Below, in pieces: positions 1-8,987 of a DNA stretch of 64,000 bases. Under the pieces are notes generated by a model. It was not told where the DNA came from and did no database searches. It saw only the letters and a program-made list of their open reading frames with translations. Source of the stretch: Sphingobacteriaceae bacterium (GTDB lineage: Bacteria; Bacteroidota; Bacteroidia; B-17B0; Aurantibacillaceae). Numbering within the stretch: position 1 is the stretch's first letter; each line of letters starts with the position of its first letter. The DNA is taken from contig JADJXI010000003.1 of assembly GCA_016715905.1 (NCBI GenBank), forward strand, positions 682,001-746,000, read 5' to 3'. The position numbers and the translations under genes are program-made.

Positions 1-680
1 TAGCTTCCTTCAAATAATTCAAAATTAGTTTCCAATAATTTATTTTTAACCGCAAACATAACCACACCGGCAGTGTTACTAACTCCTAATTTACTCATGA
101 TATTTTTACGATGTGTATTTACTGTGTGTGTACTCAATGATAATTTATCCGCTATAAGTTTATTGGATAATCCTTCAGCAATGGCAATAATGATTTCAAT
201 TTCACGATTGGTAACACTTACACCATGACAGCCAATTGATTTAATGTACGAAGGACTTTCAACAATTTCGGGAGCTGTAGTTAAAATAGAAAGAATTTTA
301 CTACAAACAAACTTCTCTCCTTTCAAAGTAGAGCTGATTGATTCCAATATCTCTGTTTTATCACAATCTTTAGTCAAAAATCCAAAGGTGCCACTATCCA
401 ATACTTTTTTTAAGTCTGGTTTATTCAATAATTCAGTAATCACAACAAATTTAGTTCTGTTGTATTTTTGAATCAATTTCTTTAAACCTCCAATAGATAT
501 ACCCAGTGATAAAAAGTCTGCTATTAGTAGATTCGGTTTTGAAATTTCAAGTTGGCTCTCTAAACTCTGAATATCTCCACAAACTGTTGGTAATAAATCA
601 AAGCCATTTAATTCACCTACAAGTAGTTCGAGGCCTACTCGGGTAAGATAATTTTTATCGGCTATTAGTACTTTTACCAT
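1..680 (-). CDS. LuxR/NarL-family response regulator (3' end at window edge)
   Basis: Reads on the minus strand from ATG at 680 to the left edge. Codon 227 begins with TA at positions 2-1, so it is probably a stop and the gene nearly complete at about 226 aa. The N-terminal half is a receiver domain: an acidic residue at position 8 (only one of the usual pair, followed by Lys), a candidate phospho-acceptor Asp in LLIADFLSLG, and the conserved Lys in GFLTKD. The C-terminal part is a LuxR helix-turn-helix (VTNREIEII, then GLSNKLIADKLSLSTHTVNTHRKNIMSKLGV). Such proteins bind DNA after phosphorylation by a sensor kinase. No kinase is visible here; it may lie beyond the edge. A -7 promoter element lies 22 bases upstream. 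Confidence 0.88.
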   Translation of the reverse strand, partial: MVKVLIADKNYLTRVGLELLVGELNGFDLLPTVCGDIQSLESQLEISKPNLLIADFLSLGISIGGLKKLIQKYNRTKFVVITELLNKPDLKKVLDSGTFGFLTKDCDKTEILESISSTLKGEKFVCSKILSILTTAPEIVESPSYIKSIGCHGVSVTNREIEIIIAIAEGLSNKLIADKLSLSTHTVNTHRKNIMSKLGVSNTAGVVMFAVKNKLLETNFELFEGS

Positions 681-701
681 GTTATTTAGAATAACTTTAA
701 A

Positions 702-709
702 CAAAAATA
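702..709 (-). promoter_or_regulatory. Bacteroidota -7 element for the LuxR regulator
   Basis: On the minus strand this reads TATTTTTG, a full match to TAnnTTTG, 22 bases upstream of the ATG at 680. No clear TTTG was seen at the -33 position. Confidence 0.45.
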
Positions 710-733
710 GACAATATAGCCTAATATTAAAAA

Positions 734-1654
734 CTAAATATTGAATTTTTTACCATCAGTTGCTAATTCACTATTGGGAAAAACAGTTTTTGATTCTGTT
801 AAAAACTGATCAAGATCAGGATAACGGGTAGAAAAATGCCCTAAAATTAATTTTTTCGCTTTAGCGTTTTTGGCAATTTCTGCCGCTTGTTTAGCAGTGG
901 AATGAAATGTTTTTTTTGCCCTGGCCAAATTATCTTCTAAAAAAGTGCTTTCGTGATAAAGTAAATCAACATTTATAATGTGATTAACTACCTCTAAATT
1001 GTAAATCGTATCACTGCAATAAGCAAAGCTTCTAGAAGGAAAAGGATCTAAGGTTACTTTTTGATTTTTCACGGTTTTTCCCGAATTGTTTATTACATCT
1101 AAGCCTTTTCGTAAAGCCGGAATATCCGCTGTGCATAATCCAAATTTTTCCAAGTTTTCTTTATCTATTTTTCTAGGTAGAGGTTTTTCCTTGAACAAAA
1201 AACCGGTGCAGAAAATGCGGTGCTTTAATGGAAAAGAAAATATTTCAACTTTATCGTCTTCAAAAAGTAAACGAAGCTTGTCATCTTTTGTGAAAGTCCA
1301 CTTAATTGAAAAGGCTAAAGTAGATTCCGAAACATGTAATGCTTTATCAATAAATTCTTTCAAATTTTCTGGCGCATAAATATGTATGTCGGTTTTTCTG
1401 CCTAATAAATGCATTGAGCTAAGTAAACCGGGTAATCCAAAAAAATGATCTCCGTGTAAGTGCGAAATAAAAATATGATTGATAGCTTGCAGCTTACTTT
1501 TATATTTTCTCAGTTGAATTTGAGTGGCTTCACCGCAATCAATTAAAAACCAACGCTCGCAAATATTTAGTATTTGTGAAGTTTGATTTCTCTCGGAAGT
1601 GGGAATGGCAGCTGAAGAACCTAAAATTAAAAGCTCAAATTTTTGTCGGTTCAT
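734..1654 (-). CDS. rnz: ribonuclease Z (tRNA 3'-processing endonuclease)
   Basis: 306 aa, normal length for the short bacterial form of RNase Z (ElaC). This metallo-beta-lactamase-fold nuclease removes the 3' trailer from tRNA precursors. The zinc-binding motif HLHGDH is at residues 65-70 and is followed by FFGLPGLL. Later metal-ligand regions are also present (the SDT stretch near residue 215 and ILGHFSTRY near 272). It lies 3 bases downstream of a secreted-protein gene on the same strand and may be co-transcribed with it. Confidence 0.95.
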   Translation of the reverse strand: MNRQKFELLILGSSAAIPTSERNQTSQILNICERWFLIDCGEATQIQLRKYKSKLQAINHIFISHLHGDHFFGLPGLLSSMHLLGRKTDIHIYAPENLKEFIDKALHVSESTLAFSIKWTFTKDDKLRLLFEDDKVEIFSFPLKHRIFCTGFLFKEKPLPRKIDKENLEKFGLCTADIPALRKGLDVINNSGKTVKNQKVTLDPFPSRSFAYCSDTIYNLEVVNHIINVDLLYHESTFLEDNLARAKKTFHSTAKQAAEIAKNAKAKKLILGHFSTRYPDLDQFLTESKTVFPNSELATDGKKFNI

Positions 1655-1657
1655 TTT

Positions 1658-2479
1658 TTAATCTGCACTAACAACAAATCTTTTTGTTTCGGTATAGTTT
1701 TTATAAGAAATAGAATAAAAATAAACACCTCCGCTTAGTTGATCACATGGAATTGAGTGACTATTTACTCCAACTTTTGATTCTGTTTTTATTTCTTTGA
1801 TTAATTCGCCTAATATATTGTAAAGGGAAATATTAACCGGCGCCACATCTTCAACCTTAAATTGTATGGTGGTTAGGGAATTGGCCGGGTTTGGAAAATT
1901 TTTAAGTTGAAGTGAATTTTTATTCACTACCTCTTTTATTCCAGCCGGATTGACAATATTAATGATATAGTATGCGAGTATTGTTGGCGCGCTTAATGCG
2001 CTACCTCCTGCCGTGTTTGGACTACTTGGACAAGAAACCACTGCGGGTGTCATGTAAGGTTGAACTTTAAACTGTAATGTATATGATCCTGCTGTTGTAG
2101 GTGTACCGCTTATTTGAGCGCAAGTATTTGCGTTACCCGGAAATTTATAAGTTCCGGAAGTAACGGTAACATTAGTTCCTCCCAACATATTTAGTCCCGG
2201 CGGTAAATTAAAGTTAGTTACCAAAGTGGTAGTGCTTACTTCAATCCGGTTAAAACATAAGGTTAATGGATTGGTAACCGTATCCTTAGGAACTTTAATG
2301 GTAAGATTTTGAGAATATGGAATTCCAACTGTACCCGATAAAAAATTGGTGGCACTATCGGGCCAAATACCTTTTTTATTGGAGGCTACAAAGGTAGGGT
2401 CCAGGGTACAAGAAGCAACTTGTGATTTCAAAACAGATAATAACCCAAAAGTTAAAAGTAAGATGTATATTTTTTTCAT
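1658..2479 (-). CDS. secreted protein with putative Ig domain and type A T9SS sorting domain
   Basis: The start chosen is the ATG at 2479 rather than 2518, because it gives a clean signal peptide (MKKIYILLLTFGLLSVLKSQ) and a 273-aa product. The middle resembles a bacterial Ig-like (He_PIG) repeat, with LPPGL followed by the ISGTPTTAGSYTLQFKV signature. The last 80 residues are a type A T9SS C-terminal sorting domain (FPNPAN, then GGVYFYSI and a basic end). The protein is therefore expected to cross the outer membrane by T9SS and stay at the surface or be released. The ligand or function is unknown. Four Cys residues in the mature part could form disulfides. Confidence 0.85.
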   Translation of the reverse strand: MKKIYILLLTFGLLSVLKSQVASCTLDPTFVASNKKGIWPDSATNFLSGTVGIPYSQNLTIKVPKDTVTNPLTLCFNRIEVSTTTLVTNFNLPPGLNMLGGTNVTVTSGTYKFPGNANTCAQISGTPTTAGSYTLQFKVQPYMTPAVVSCPSSPNTAGGSALSAPTILAYYIINIVNPAGIKEVVNKNSLQLKNFPNPANSLTTIQFKVEDVAPVNISLYNILGELIKEIKTESKVGVNSHSIPCDQLSGGVYFYSISYKNYTETKRFVVSAD

Positions 2480-2552
2480 ATTAAAGGGATTAATTAAAGC
2501 TAAGGTAAGCAAATTCATATCAAATTAAAAAGAACGAACCAACAGCTAATTT

Positions 2553-2583
2553 TTTGTGAAAGCCTTTATTATTAGTAAATTTG
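2553..2583 (+). promoter_or_regulatory. promoter of ndk
   Basis: TTTG at 2553-2556, a 19-base spacer, then TAAATTTG at 2576-2583: an exact fit to TTTG-N19-21-TAnnTTTG. The ndk ATG follows 18 bases later. It also supports the start at 2601, because the longer frame opening at 2556 would begin inside the promoter. Confidence 0.8.
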
Positions 2584-2600
2584 CCTTCCAAATTATAAAT

Positions 2601-3020
2601 ATGACAACTAACAAAACTTTCACCATGATAAAGCCGGATGCTGTGGCTGCCAACAATATCGGACCTATACTAGCAATGATTAATAAAGCCGGGTTTAAAA
2701 TTGGAGCTATGAAATATATGCAACTTTCAAAAGAACAAGCCGGTTTGTTTTATGAAGTGCATAAGGAAAGGCCTTTTTACGGTGAATTAACAGAGTATAT
2801 GAGTAGTGGCCCAATAGTTGCTGCAATTTTGATTAAAGATAATGCGGTATCTGATTATCGGAAGTTAATTGGAGCTACCGATCCAACAAAAGCCGAAGAC
2901 GGAACAATCAGAAAACTATTTGCCAAGTCAATATCAGCAAATGCAGTTCATGGTAGCGACAGCGATGAAAATGCTGAAATAGAAGCTGACTTCTTTTTTT
3001 CAAAGCTAGAGAGATATTAA
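2601..3020 (+). CDS. ndk: nucleoside diphosphate kinase
   Basis: 139 aa, the usual length. The enzyme transfers the gamma-phosphate from ATP to other (d)NDPs through a phospho-histidine. The N-terminus TFTMIKPDAV and the active-site stretch NAVHGSDS, with catalytic His117, are intact. The frame is open back to 2556, but the ATG at 2601 matches the family N-terminus and sits correctly behind the promoter. It is transcribed alone and followed by a terminator-like hairpin. Confidence 0.96.
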   Translation: MTTNKTFTMIKPDAVAANNIGPILAMINKAGFKIGAMKYMQLSKEQAGLFYEVHKERPFYGELTEYMSSGPIVAAILIKDNAVSDYRKLIGATDPTKAEDGTIRKLFAKSISANAVHGSDSDENAEIEADFFFSKLERY

Positions 3021-3043
3021 TCTATAAAATTCCATTCAAAATC

Positions 3044-3077
3044 AACCCCTTGAACTTTGATTCTTGGGGTTTTTTTG
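3044..3077 (+). terminator. Rho-independent terminator of ndk
   Basis: An imperfect stem: AACCCC at 3044-3049 pairs with GGGGTT at 3066-3071, extended by GAA/TTC past a TT/TT internal loop. A run of T residues follows, about 25 bases after the ndk stop. Confidence 0.65.
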
Positions 3078-3220
3078 TTAAAATAACCAGAAATGGGTTA
3101 AAACCGACCACTTCTCAAAAAAAAGGGTCAGGTTAAAAAAAAGGGGCATTTTAGGCTTTGTTATTCCATAAAAAATTAACATTTTTGTTAAAAATAACTA
3201 ATTTACTTTAATCGCATACT

Positions 3221-6200
3221 ATGAATAAATTTCTATCAAAATCTTTAGCTAAAACTTGTGGTTTTTTAGCGCTTGGCTTAATAAGTATTTCTTATGAAGC
3301 TGTTGCGCAATTTAATTGGTCTTCGGCAGGTCCGGTTTATACTGCCGGTCGTGTGAGAAACATGGTTATTGATAAAAATAATTCTTCTTATTTATTAGTA
3401 GGAAGCACATCCAGTGGAATTTTCGTTTCTGGTAATAGTGGTGTTGAATGGGGGCCATTGGATGATCAAGGAAGCGTAAGAAATATTAGTTACATGGCTG
3501 TTTCTAAAGACGGCGATATTTTTGCCGCTACCGGCGAAGGATTTTTAAGAGCCACACAAAAGGCAAAAGCTTTATTGGGTACTGGTTTATATAAAAAATC
3601 AGGTGCTAATTTAGTTATTGTAGCGGATTCATCTAAAACAGGTACTGTTATCAATAAAATTGCCTGCAGTCCGGTTAATAATAACATGTTAGCCTTAGCA
3701 GGAAATAAAGGTATTCTGTTATCAACTGATGGAGGAGCAAATTATTTTGTTGCACCAGGCACACCTTCAATGGTTGGCCAGGATATAAAATTTGATTCTA
3801 ATGGAATTTTATACTGCTCGGTAGGTTATGAATCTACTGCCGCGGGTTCCGCTTCTACTACGGTATGGAAAGCTAGTACTGCTGATTTGGGCTCAGCAAC
3901 ATTTGCCAATATTACTCCAACTTCTATTGCAGTAACAAATTCTAATTATGGTCGAATAGAATTAGCCATTGCACCTTCAAATGCTAATGTTGTGTATGCA
4001 TCCTGTGCTGCAAAATACATTACCGGTAATAACGGTTCACCCACTTTGTCTGGTTTATTTGTTTCTTATGACGGTGGAACTACCTGGGGTACAATTTTGG
4101 TTGGTTCTGCTCAGTTAGATCCATTGTTTAACGGAACAACAAGAGCATCCGGTGACTTCGCACATTGTTTAACTGTTAGTCCAACTAATCCTGACTATCT
4201 TTACATGGGTGGCTATTTTCTTTATACTTTCCAAAGAACTGGAGGAACAAACAGCAATCCGATTGGTAATTGGATTAAAAGAGGAAATCCTTTGTTTTTA
4301 AATTCTCAACTTTATGTTCATGAAAATATTCATGATGTAAAAATTATCGGTTCTTCGGTTTATGCAATTACCGATGCTGGAATTTATCGTTCTGTTGATG
4401 GGATGTTAAGTTGGCAACCATTTTACAAAAATTTAATTACCGGCCAATTTAATAGTGTTAGTATTGAGCGTTATCCGCTTTCCAATAACAATGGAGGGGC
4501 AATTACACCAAATATTGGATTTATTGGAGGAACAGGAGGTAATGGTAATATTTATTTTAGAGGTGCTTTAACCGGGAGTAATGTTAATGTTAATCAGGAG
4601 GTGAGTTCAATAGGTGGAGATATCTTTGCTACTCAATTCTCGAAAATTCTACCTAGCGCAGCTTATATGACTGCAAACGGACCACTTTACCGAACAACAA
4701 ATGTAGAAACTTCTGATCCAATGGTTACTGAGCTTGTAGCTAATACCGCGAATCAATCCGTGGTAAATATTACAGGTTCTAATTTCACATTAACAGGTAC
4801 TCCATTTAAGATGTGGGAATATTATGGACAAGAATCGGCGCCTATGGTAACTATGGCCAATCCGGATAAACTTTACTTTTATAATGACACATCTTTTGCT
4901 TTAAGCACAGTTCCTTCGCTAACGACATCAACTAATTTTACTTTTACAGTTGGTCGTCCACAGAAAAAAGCCGTGATGGATCATATTGTGATTCGGGCAA
5001 CCCTTGTAAAAATTGTTGCAACACCGGCTACAATTACGATTCCAACATTCACCACAGTTGACACCGAAACGTTGGCTATTCAAATGAACACCTTTGTTTT
5101 GCCGCCTACCGGTACGCTTAATGCACCAATTATGTCGATTGATGGATACACGAGTGCTCCTACCTATTCATTAAATAAAGTAATTATTAATTCAACAAAT
5201 CAACTTGACGAAGTACATGTTGCGTTAGCCGGGCCATTGTTTACCACTCAACCAGCTTCAAGTCCATCTGTTCCGAATATAGAGTCTTATGTTCGATTGA
5301 AGGCAACTGTGTATTACAGATATGAAGCCGGAGATTCCTTAATCATTTTATATGATAATATTTCTACAAAAGGATTAACATATTCTGTTACTACACCTAC
5401 TTCGATGCGTTGGACACAACCGGCCTCAAGTACGGTAAATGCCACATCAAACCCGCTTCAGAAGTTTGATTTAAAATTCTCGGCCAGATTAGCAGTAGCG
5501 TATGGTAATAATGCAGATGCGGCAATTTATATCAGCAAAGCACCATTGGATTTAAATACACCACTAAGCTTCGTGAAACTTAGTGCAAACAAAGCTCTTA
5601 CCACAAACTCTCTTGGAATTCCATTATCAGGAATCAACGAAACGGTTGCTATAACGGGTACGCCAACAATTATTGAATGGAGTCGTTCCGGTACAGAGTT
5701 ATATTATGCTACTAATCAAAATTATCTATACCGCGTATCTTATATCACAGATATATTAGATTCAACGGCTAAGAGTTATAATGGTAAATTACATACCGGA
5801 ATTTTCACTTATAGTAACACTCCTGCACCGCCACAATACACAGCAACCGGCTTCCAAACACCTAATCCTCGTTGTCCGTATCGTACCACTTTATTAGGAA
5901 ATTTCCCAAATAAAATTACAAGCATTAGTATCGCACAAAATGACTCAATGATGTTGTTAACTTTTGACGATGCTTCCGCAACCGGAACTTTTGCAATGGC
6001 AAATACAACCAGTATTAAAAAATCAGATTTTTCAAATATCGGTTTTGTAAATAAAAGTGGTTCGGCTACTGATCCTTTTCAAACTGTTTATTGTTCATTA
6101 TTAGAAAAGAAAGATAATAAAAAAGCATTTATTGGAACAGAAAGAGGTATTTATTATACAAATGACGTTTCAGCGGCTAGTCCTAGTTGGTCACTGGCTA

Positions 6201-6640
6201 ACAACAACCAATTACCGCGCGTTCAAATTTTTGATATCAAACAACAAACTATGAATTCATGGGAATGTTATAATTCCGGACAAATTTACGTAGCCACAAA
6301 TGGTCGTGGAATTTGGACGAACAATGAGTATTATACACAAACAGTTATTGGAGTGGAAGAAATTGTAAAATCTGCTCATTCGAATAATCTTAAACTTTTC
6401 CCTAATCCAACAAATGATGAGGTGAACATCACGTTCCGCTCATATGATGGTGAAAATATCGGAGTACATATCATGGATATTAACGGAAGAATTGTGAAAG
6501 CACAGGAATTCGGTAAATCAAATAACGGAGACGTTACAATTGTTATGGATGTGGCCGAACTTTCAACCGGAATGTATATTGTTAATGTGATTAGCGATTC
6601 AGGAATGAGAAGAGTTTCTAAATTAATTATTACTAAATAG
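3221..6640 (+). CDS. giant secreted propeller protein with type A T9SS sorting domain
   Basis: 1139 aa. A signal peptide covers about residues 1-29. The first 450 residues have repeated Asp-box/BNR-like strands (for example SGNSGVEWGPL, SYDGGTTWG, SVDGMLSWQPF), as in sortilin/VPS10 or glycosidase-like beta-propellers, and further propeller-like segments occur late (near GTERGIYYTNDVSAASPSW). The final 80 residues are a type A T9SS sorting domain (LFPNPTNDEVNITF, GMYIVNVIS, basic end). No catalytic motif is recognised; a surface binding or adhesive role is an inference. It is flanked by a T-rich, promoter-like region upstream and a strong terminator downstream, so it is a single transcription unit. 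Confidence 0.85.
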   Translation: MNKFLSKSLAKTCGFLALGLISISYEAVAQFNWSSAGPVYTAGRVRNMVIDKNNSSYLLVGSTSSGIFVSGNSGVEWGPLDDQGSVRNISYMAVSKDGDIFAATGEGFLRATQKAKALLGTGLYKKSGANLVIVADSSKTGTVINKIACSPVNNNMLALAGNKGILLSTDGGANYFVAPGTPSMVGQDIKFDSNGILYCSVGYESTAAGSASTTVWKASTADLGSATFANITPTSIAVTNSNYGRIELAIAPSNANVVYASCAAKYITGNNGSPTLSGLFVSYDGGTTWGTILVGSAQLDPLFNGTTRASGDFAHCLTVSPTNPDYLYMGGYFLYTFQRTGGTNSNPIGNWIKRGNPLFLNSQLYVHENIHDVKIIGSSVYAITDAGIYRSVDGMLSWQPFYKNLITGQFNSVSIERYPLSNNNGGAITPNIGFIGGTGGNGNIYFRGALTGSNVNVNQEVSSIGGDIFATQFSKILPSAAYMTANGPLYRTTNVETSDPMVTELVANTANQSVVNITGSNFTLTGTPFKMWEYYGQESAPMVTMANPDKLYFYNDTSFALSTVPSLTTSTNFTFTVGRPQKKAVMDHIVIRATLVKIVATPATITIPTFTTVDTETLAIQMNTFVLPPTGTLNAPIMSIDGYTSAPTYSLNKVIINSTNQLDEVHVALAGPLFTTQPASSPSVPNIESYVRLKATVYYRYEAGDSLIILYDNISTKGLTYSVTTPTSMRWTQPASSTVNATSNPLQKFDLKFSARLAVAYGNNADAAIYISKAPLDLNTPLSFVKLSANKALTTNSLGIPLSGINETVAITGTPTIIEWSRSGTELYYATNQNYLYRVSYITDILDSTAKSYNGKLHTGIFTYSNTPAPPQYTATGFQTPNPRCPYRTTLLGNFPNKITSISIAQNDSMMLLTFDDASATGTFAMANTTSIKKSDFSNIGFVNKSGSATDPFQTVYCSLLEKKDNKKAFIGTERGIYYTNDVSAASPSWSLANNNQLPRVQIFDIKQQTMNSWECYNSGQIYVATNGRGIWTNNEYYTQTVIGVEEIVKSAHSNNLKLFPNPTNDEVNITFRSYDGENIGVHIMDINGRIVKAQEFGKSNNGDVTIVMDVAELSTGMYIVNVISDSGMRRVSKLIITK

Positions 6641-6661
6641 TTTCAAAAACTTTATAATAAA

Positions 6662-6692
6662 AAGCTGTCCGAATACGGACAGCTTTTTTTTT
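6662..6692 (+). terminator. strong Rho-independent terminator
   Basis: A perfect 10-bp stem, AAGCTGTCCG (6662-6671) and CGGACAGCTT (6676-6685), with loop AATA, followed by a run of T up to 6692. It ends the giant propeller-protein gene, 21 bases after its stop. Confidence 0.92.
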
Positions 6693-6707
6693 GAGTACAT
6701 TTAAAAA

Positions 6708-7520
6708 ATGAAAACAACAGAAAAAGACTCTAATTATAATGATCTGGAAAAGATGAGCGTTGCAGAGTTGCTAACGAGCATGAATAAGGAAGATAAAACT
6801 GTTGCCTTTACTATTGAAAAGATTCTACCGTTTATTGAAGTGTTGGTTTCTGCTATTGTACAAAAGATGCGCTTTGATGGGAGATTGTTTTATTTAGGAG
6901 CCGGAACAAGTGGAAGATTGGGGATTGTTGATGCCAGCGAGTGTCCGCCCACTTACGGCATAGAACATGGCAAAGTAATAGGATTGATAGCGGGAGGAGA
7001 CGAGGCGATTAGAAAAGCCGTTGAGTTTGCCGAAGATGATATGAATCAAGGATGGGATGATTTGCAGGCGTATAATATTTCAGAAAACGATGTGGTTGTA
7101 GGAATTGCGGCTTCTGGTAGCACTCCATATGTGATGGGAGCACTTGAAAATTGTAAGAGAATGGGAATACTAACGGCCTGCATTTGTTGTAATTTAAATA
7201 CACCAATCGGAAAAATTGTAGATTTCCCTATAGAGGTTGATTTGGGACCTGAATTTGTTACTGGTTCAACACGTATGAAAAGTGGCACAGCTCAGAAATT
7301 AATATTAAATATGATTTCTACTTCTGTGATGATTAAATTGGGAAGAGTAAAAGGAAATAAGATGGTTGATATGCAACTAAGTAACAATAAACTAGTGGAG
7401 CGAGGAACCTTAATGGTAATGAAAAATACAGGATTGTTAGATAGAGAAGAAGCAAAACAATTGTTATTAAAATACGGAAGTGTTAGAAAGGCAACGGAAG
7501 CTTTTCAGAATAAAAAATAA
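6708..7520 (+). CDS. murQ: N-acetylmuramic acid 6-phosphate etherase
   Basis: 270 aa. MurQ cleaves the lactyl ether of MurNAc-6-phosphate to give GlcNAc-6-phosphate, a step in recycling cell-wall sugar in the cytoplasm. The SIS-domain phosphosugar loop GAGTSGRLG (residues 65-73) and the signature DASECPPTYG are intact, with E78 in the position of the catalytic Glu. GSTRMKSGTAQK, a second MurQ hallmark, is also present. It is somewhat shorter than the E. coli enzyme because the C-terminus is short. It converges on a cell-wall peptidase gene with only 2 bases between the stops. No MurNAc kinase is in the window. Confidence 0.95.
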   Translation: MKTTEKDSNYNDLEKMSVAELLTSMNKEDKTVAFTIEKILPFIEVLVSAIVQKMRFDGRLFYLGAGTSGRLGIVDASECPPTYGIEHGKVIGLIAGGDEAIRKAVEFAEDDMNQGWDDLQAYNISENDVVVGIAASGSTPYVMGALENCKRMGILTACICCNLNTPIGKIVDFPIEVDLGPEFVTGSTRMKSGTAQKLILNMISTSVMIKLGRVKGNKMVDMQLSNNKLVERGTLMVMKNTGLLDREEAKQLLLKYGSVRKATEAFQNKK

Positions 7521-7522
7521 TA

Positions 7523-8461
7523 TTACTGCACTCTTAGTTGTTGTCCGGGCCGTAAATAATATCGTTTGGAAACACCATTATAGGCTAATAATTGCCTTGT
7601 TGAAATCCCATATTTTTGAGCAATTACTGACCAGCTTTCGCCTTTACTCACGGTGTGTAATGAACAATTGCTAGGGTAAGCCGTGAGTTTATGCTTTGAA
7701 TTTTTAATAGTAATGGTATGATAACAAAGTTTGAATGCTTGAAAAGAAATAAAAGTGGCCGGATTCATCGGGTGACTCAAATACCGCACTTCAAAATGTA
7801 AATGAGATCCGGTGCTATGCCCTGTACTCCCACCTAAGCCAATTGTTTGCCCACTTAATACTACATCTCCGGTTTTTACTTTTATTTTGGAAAGGTGTGC
7901 GTAAACTGTTTCAAGGCCATTAGGATGCATGAGTATTACCAGATTTCCAAATCCTCCTTGCCGTTTGGCAATACGCACTTTACCGTCAAAAGCTGCACAT
8001 ACTTTATCACCTTTGTTTAAATCAATGTCAATACCATTGTGCATTTTCCCGTCTCTCCATCCATAATTGGAGGTTACTACCCCTTTAAACGGCGGATGAT
8101 AGTGGCTTAAATATTCATTTTCTAAAACCAAATTAAAGGATGTTGGAATTTCTTCTGTACTGGTAAATGGAAATAATAATTTTTCATCTTCAGGTGAATA
8201 GAAACTTAGTTCAAAAAGATTAAACTCAGAAATTCGAACAGAATCTGCTTTGGTGTTTTGCAGTAAGCTGGAATAATAATTGAGTTTATCAATTTCTTTC
8301 GACGAAATATCGTCGGAATCAAATATTAAATCTATTAGTTTAACAAGTTTAGTTTTAGAAATATACTTGATGGAGTCAATAGGGAAATTAAACGCTTTTA
8401 AGTCTACTTTCACCAAGTAAATAAAGCACAACAGAATCCAATATTTTCTCTTGATTTGCAA
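7523..8461 (-). CDS. M23-family murein endopeptidase with C-terminal LysM
   Basis: 312 aa. An N-terminal hydrophobic segment (residues 7-20) looks like a signal peptide or anchor. The peptidase M23 (lysostaphin/LytM) domain spans about 125-235, with the HNGID motif (H141, D145), H189, and the GSHLHFEVR motif (H220, H222). The last 43 residues form a LysM peptidoglycan-binding motif (SKGESWSVIAQKYG, then LRPGQQLRV). All zinc ligands are present, so it should be an active cell-wall hydrolase in the periplasm. It is a paralog of the protein at 40008 with the same M23-then-LysM order. It is last in the minus-strand run that begins with miaA, 64 bases after the DUF4293 gene. Confidence 0.9.
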   Translation of the reverse strand: MQIKRKYWILLCFIYLVKVDLKAFNFPIDSIKYISKTKLVKLIDLIFDSDDISSKEIDKLNYYSSLLQNTKADSVRISEFNLFELSFYSPEDEKLLFPFTSTEEIPTSFNLVLENEYLSHYHPPFKGVVTSNYGWRDGKMHNGIDIDLNKGDKVCAAFDGKVRIAKRQGGFGNLVILMHPNGLETVYAHLSKIKVKTGDVVLSGQTIGLGGSTGHSTGSHLHFEVRYLSHPMNPATFISFQAFKLCYHTITIKNSKHKLTAYPSNCSLHTVSKGESWSVIAQKYGISTRQLLAYNGVSKRYYLRPGQQLRVQ

Positions 8462-8525
8462 AGAATGCTAAAATACAATTTTTGAAGTATTTTACTAGAT
8501 TTTCATCACGGTTTTAATCCGTAAA

Positions 8526-8978
8526 TCACCTTATTCTGTCCGAACTTTTAATAAGCTCAACATCTTTTTTAATAAAATGTGCTGCTAAATAAGCCGAAAT
8601 AGACGCCACAATAAGAATTACATAGGCAAAAATATTATCACTTACAGTCATGTTCTGGTTAATTTCTGTAAGCGGGTAAAACGATATTATGCATATCATA
8701 ATTACAAATAGTATAACTAACAGATAACATAACTTTATCTGTAATTCCCTTTTTTTAAACATAAATAAGGTAATTCCACTTATTATAACGGTCAGTATAT
8801 TTAAACCTAAAATTCCGTAAAGACCTTCACCGGGTTGCAAATCTATGGATGAATTTGGTACTAAAGTAATGGGGTGTACCAATCCATTGTTTGAAATATG
8901 CTGTACAGGCACAAAGAATAACGAAACACACAGAAAAATAATTTCAATAAGAAATAAAGATTGTATACGCTGAATCAT
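8526..8978 (-). CDS. DUF4293 family four-helix membrane protein
   Basis: 150 aa with four predicted transmembrane segments. The N-terminus MIQRIQSLFL and the C-terminal stretch AAHFIKKDVELIKSSDRIR match the Bacteroidota family DUF4293, whose function is unknown. It starts 9 bases after the preceding gene on the same strand and probably belongs to the miaA operon. Confidence 0.85.
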   Translation of the reverse strand: MIQRIQSLFLIEIIFLCVSLFFVPVQHISNNGLVHPITLVPNSSIDLQPGEGLYGILGLNILTVIISGITLFMFKKRELQIKLCYLLVILFVIMICIISFYPLTEINQNMTVSDNIFAYVILIVASISAYLAAHFIKKDVELIKSSDRIR

Positions 8979-8987
8979 TCCACAATA

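Noticed and set aside
244..471. Open frame on the plus strand, opposite the response regulator
   Set aside because: It lies wholly within the minus-strand regulator gene, has no domain and no promoter; a shadow frame.
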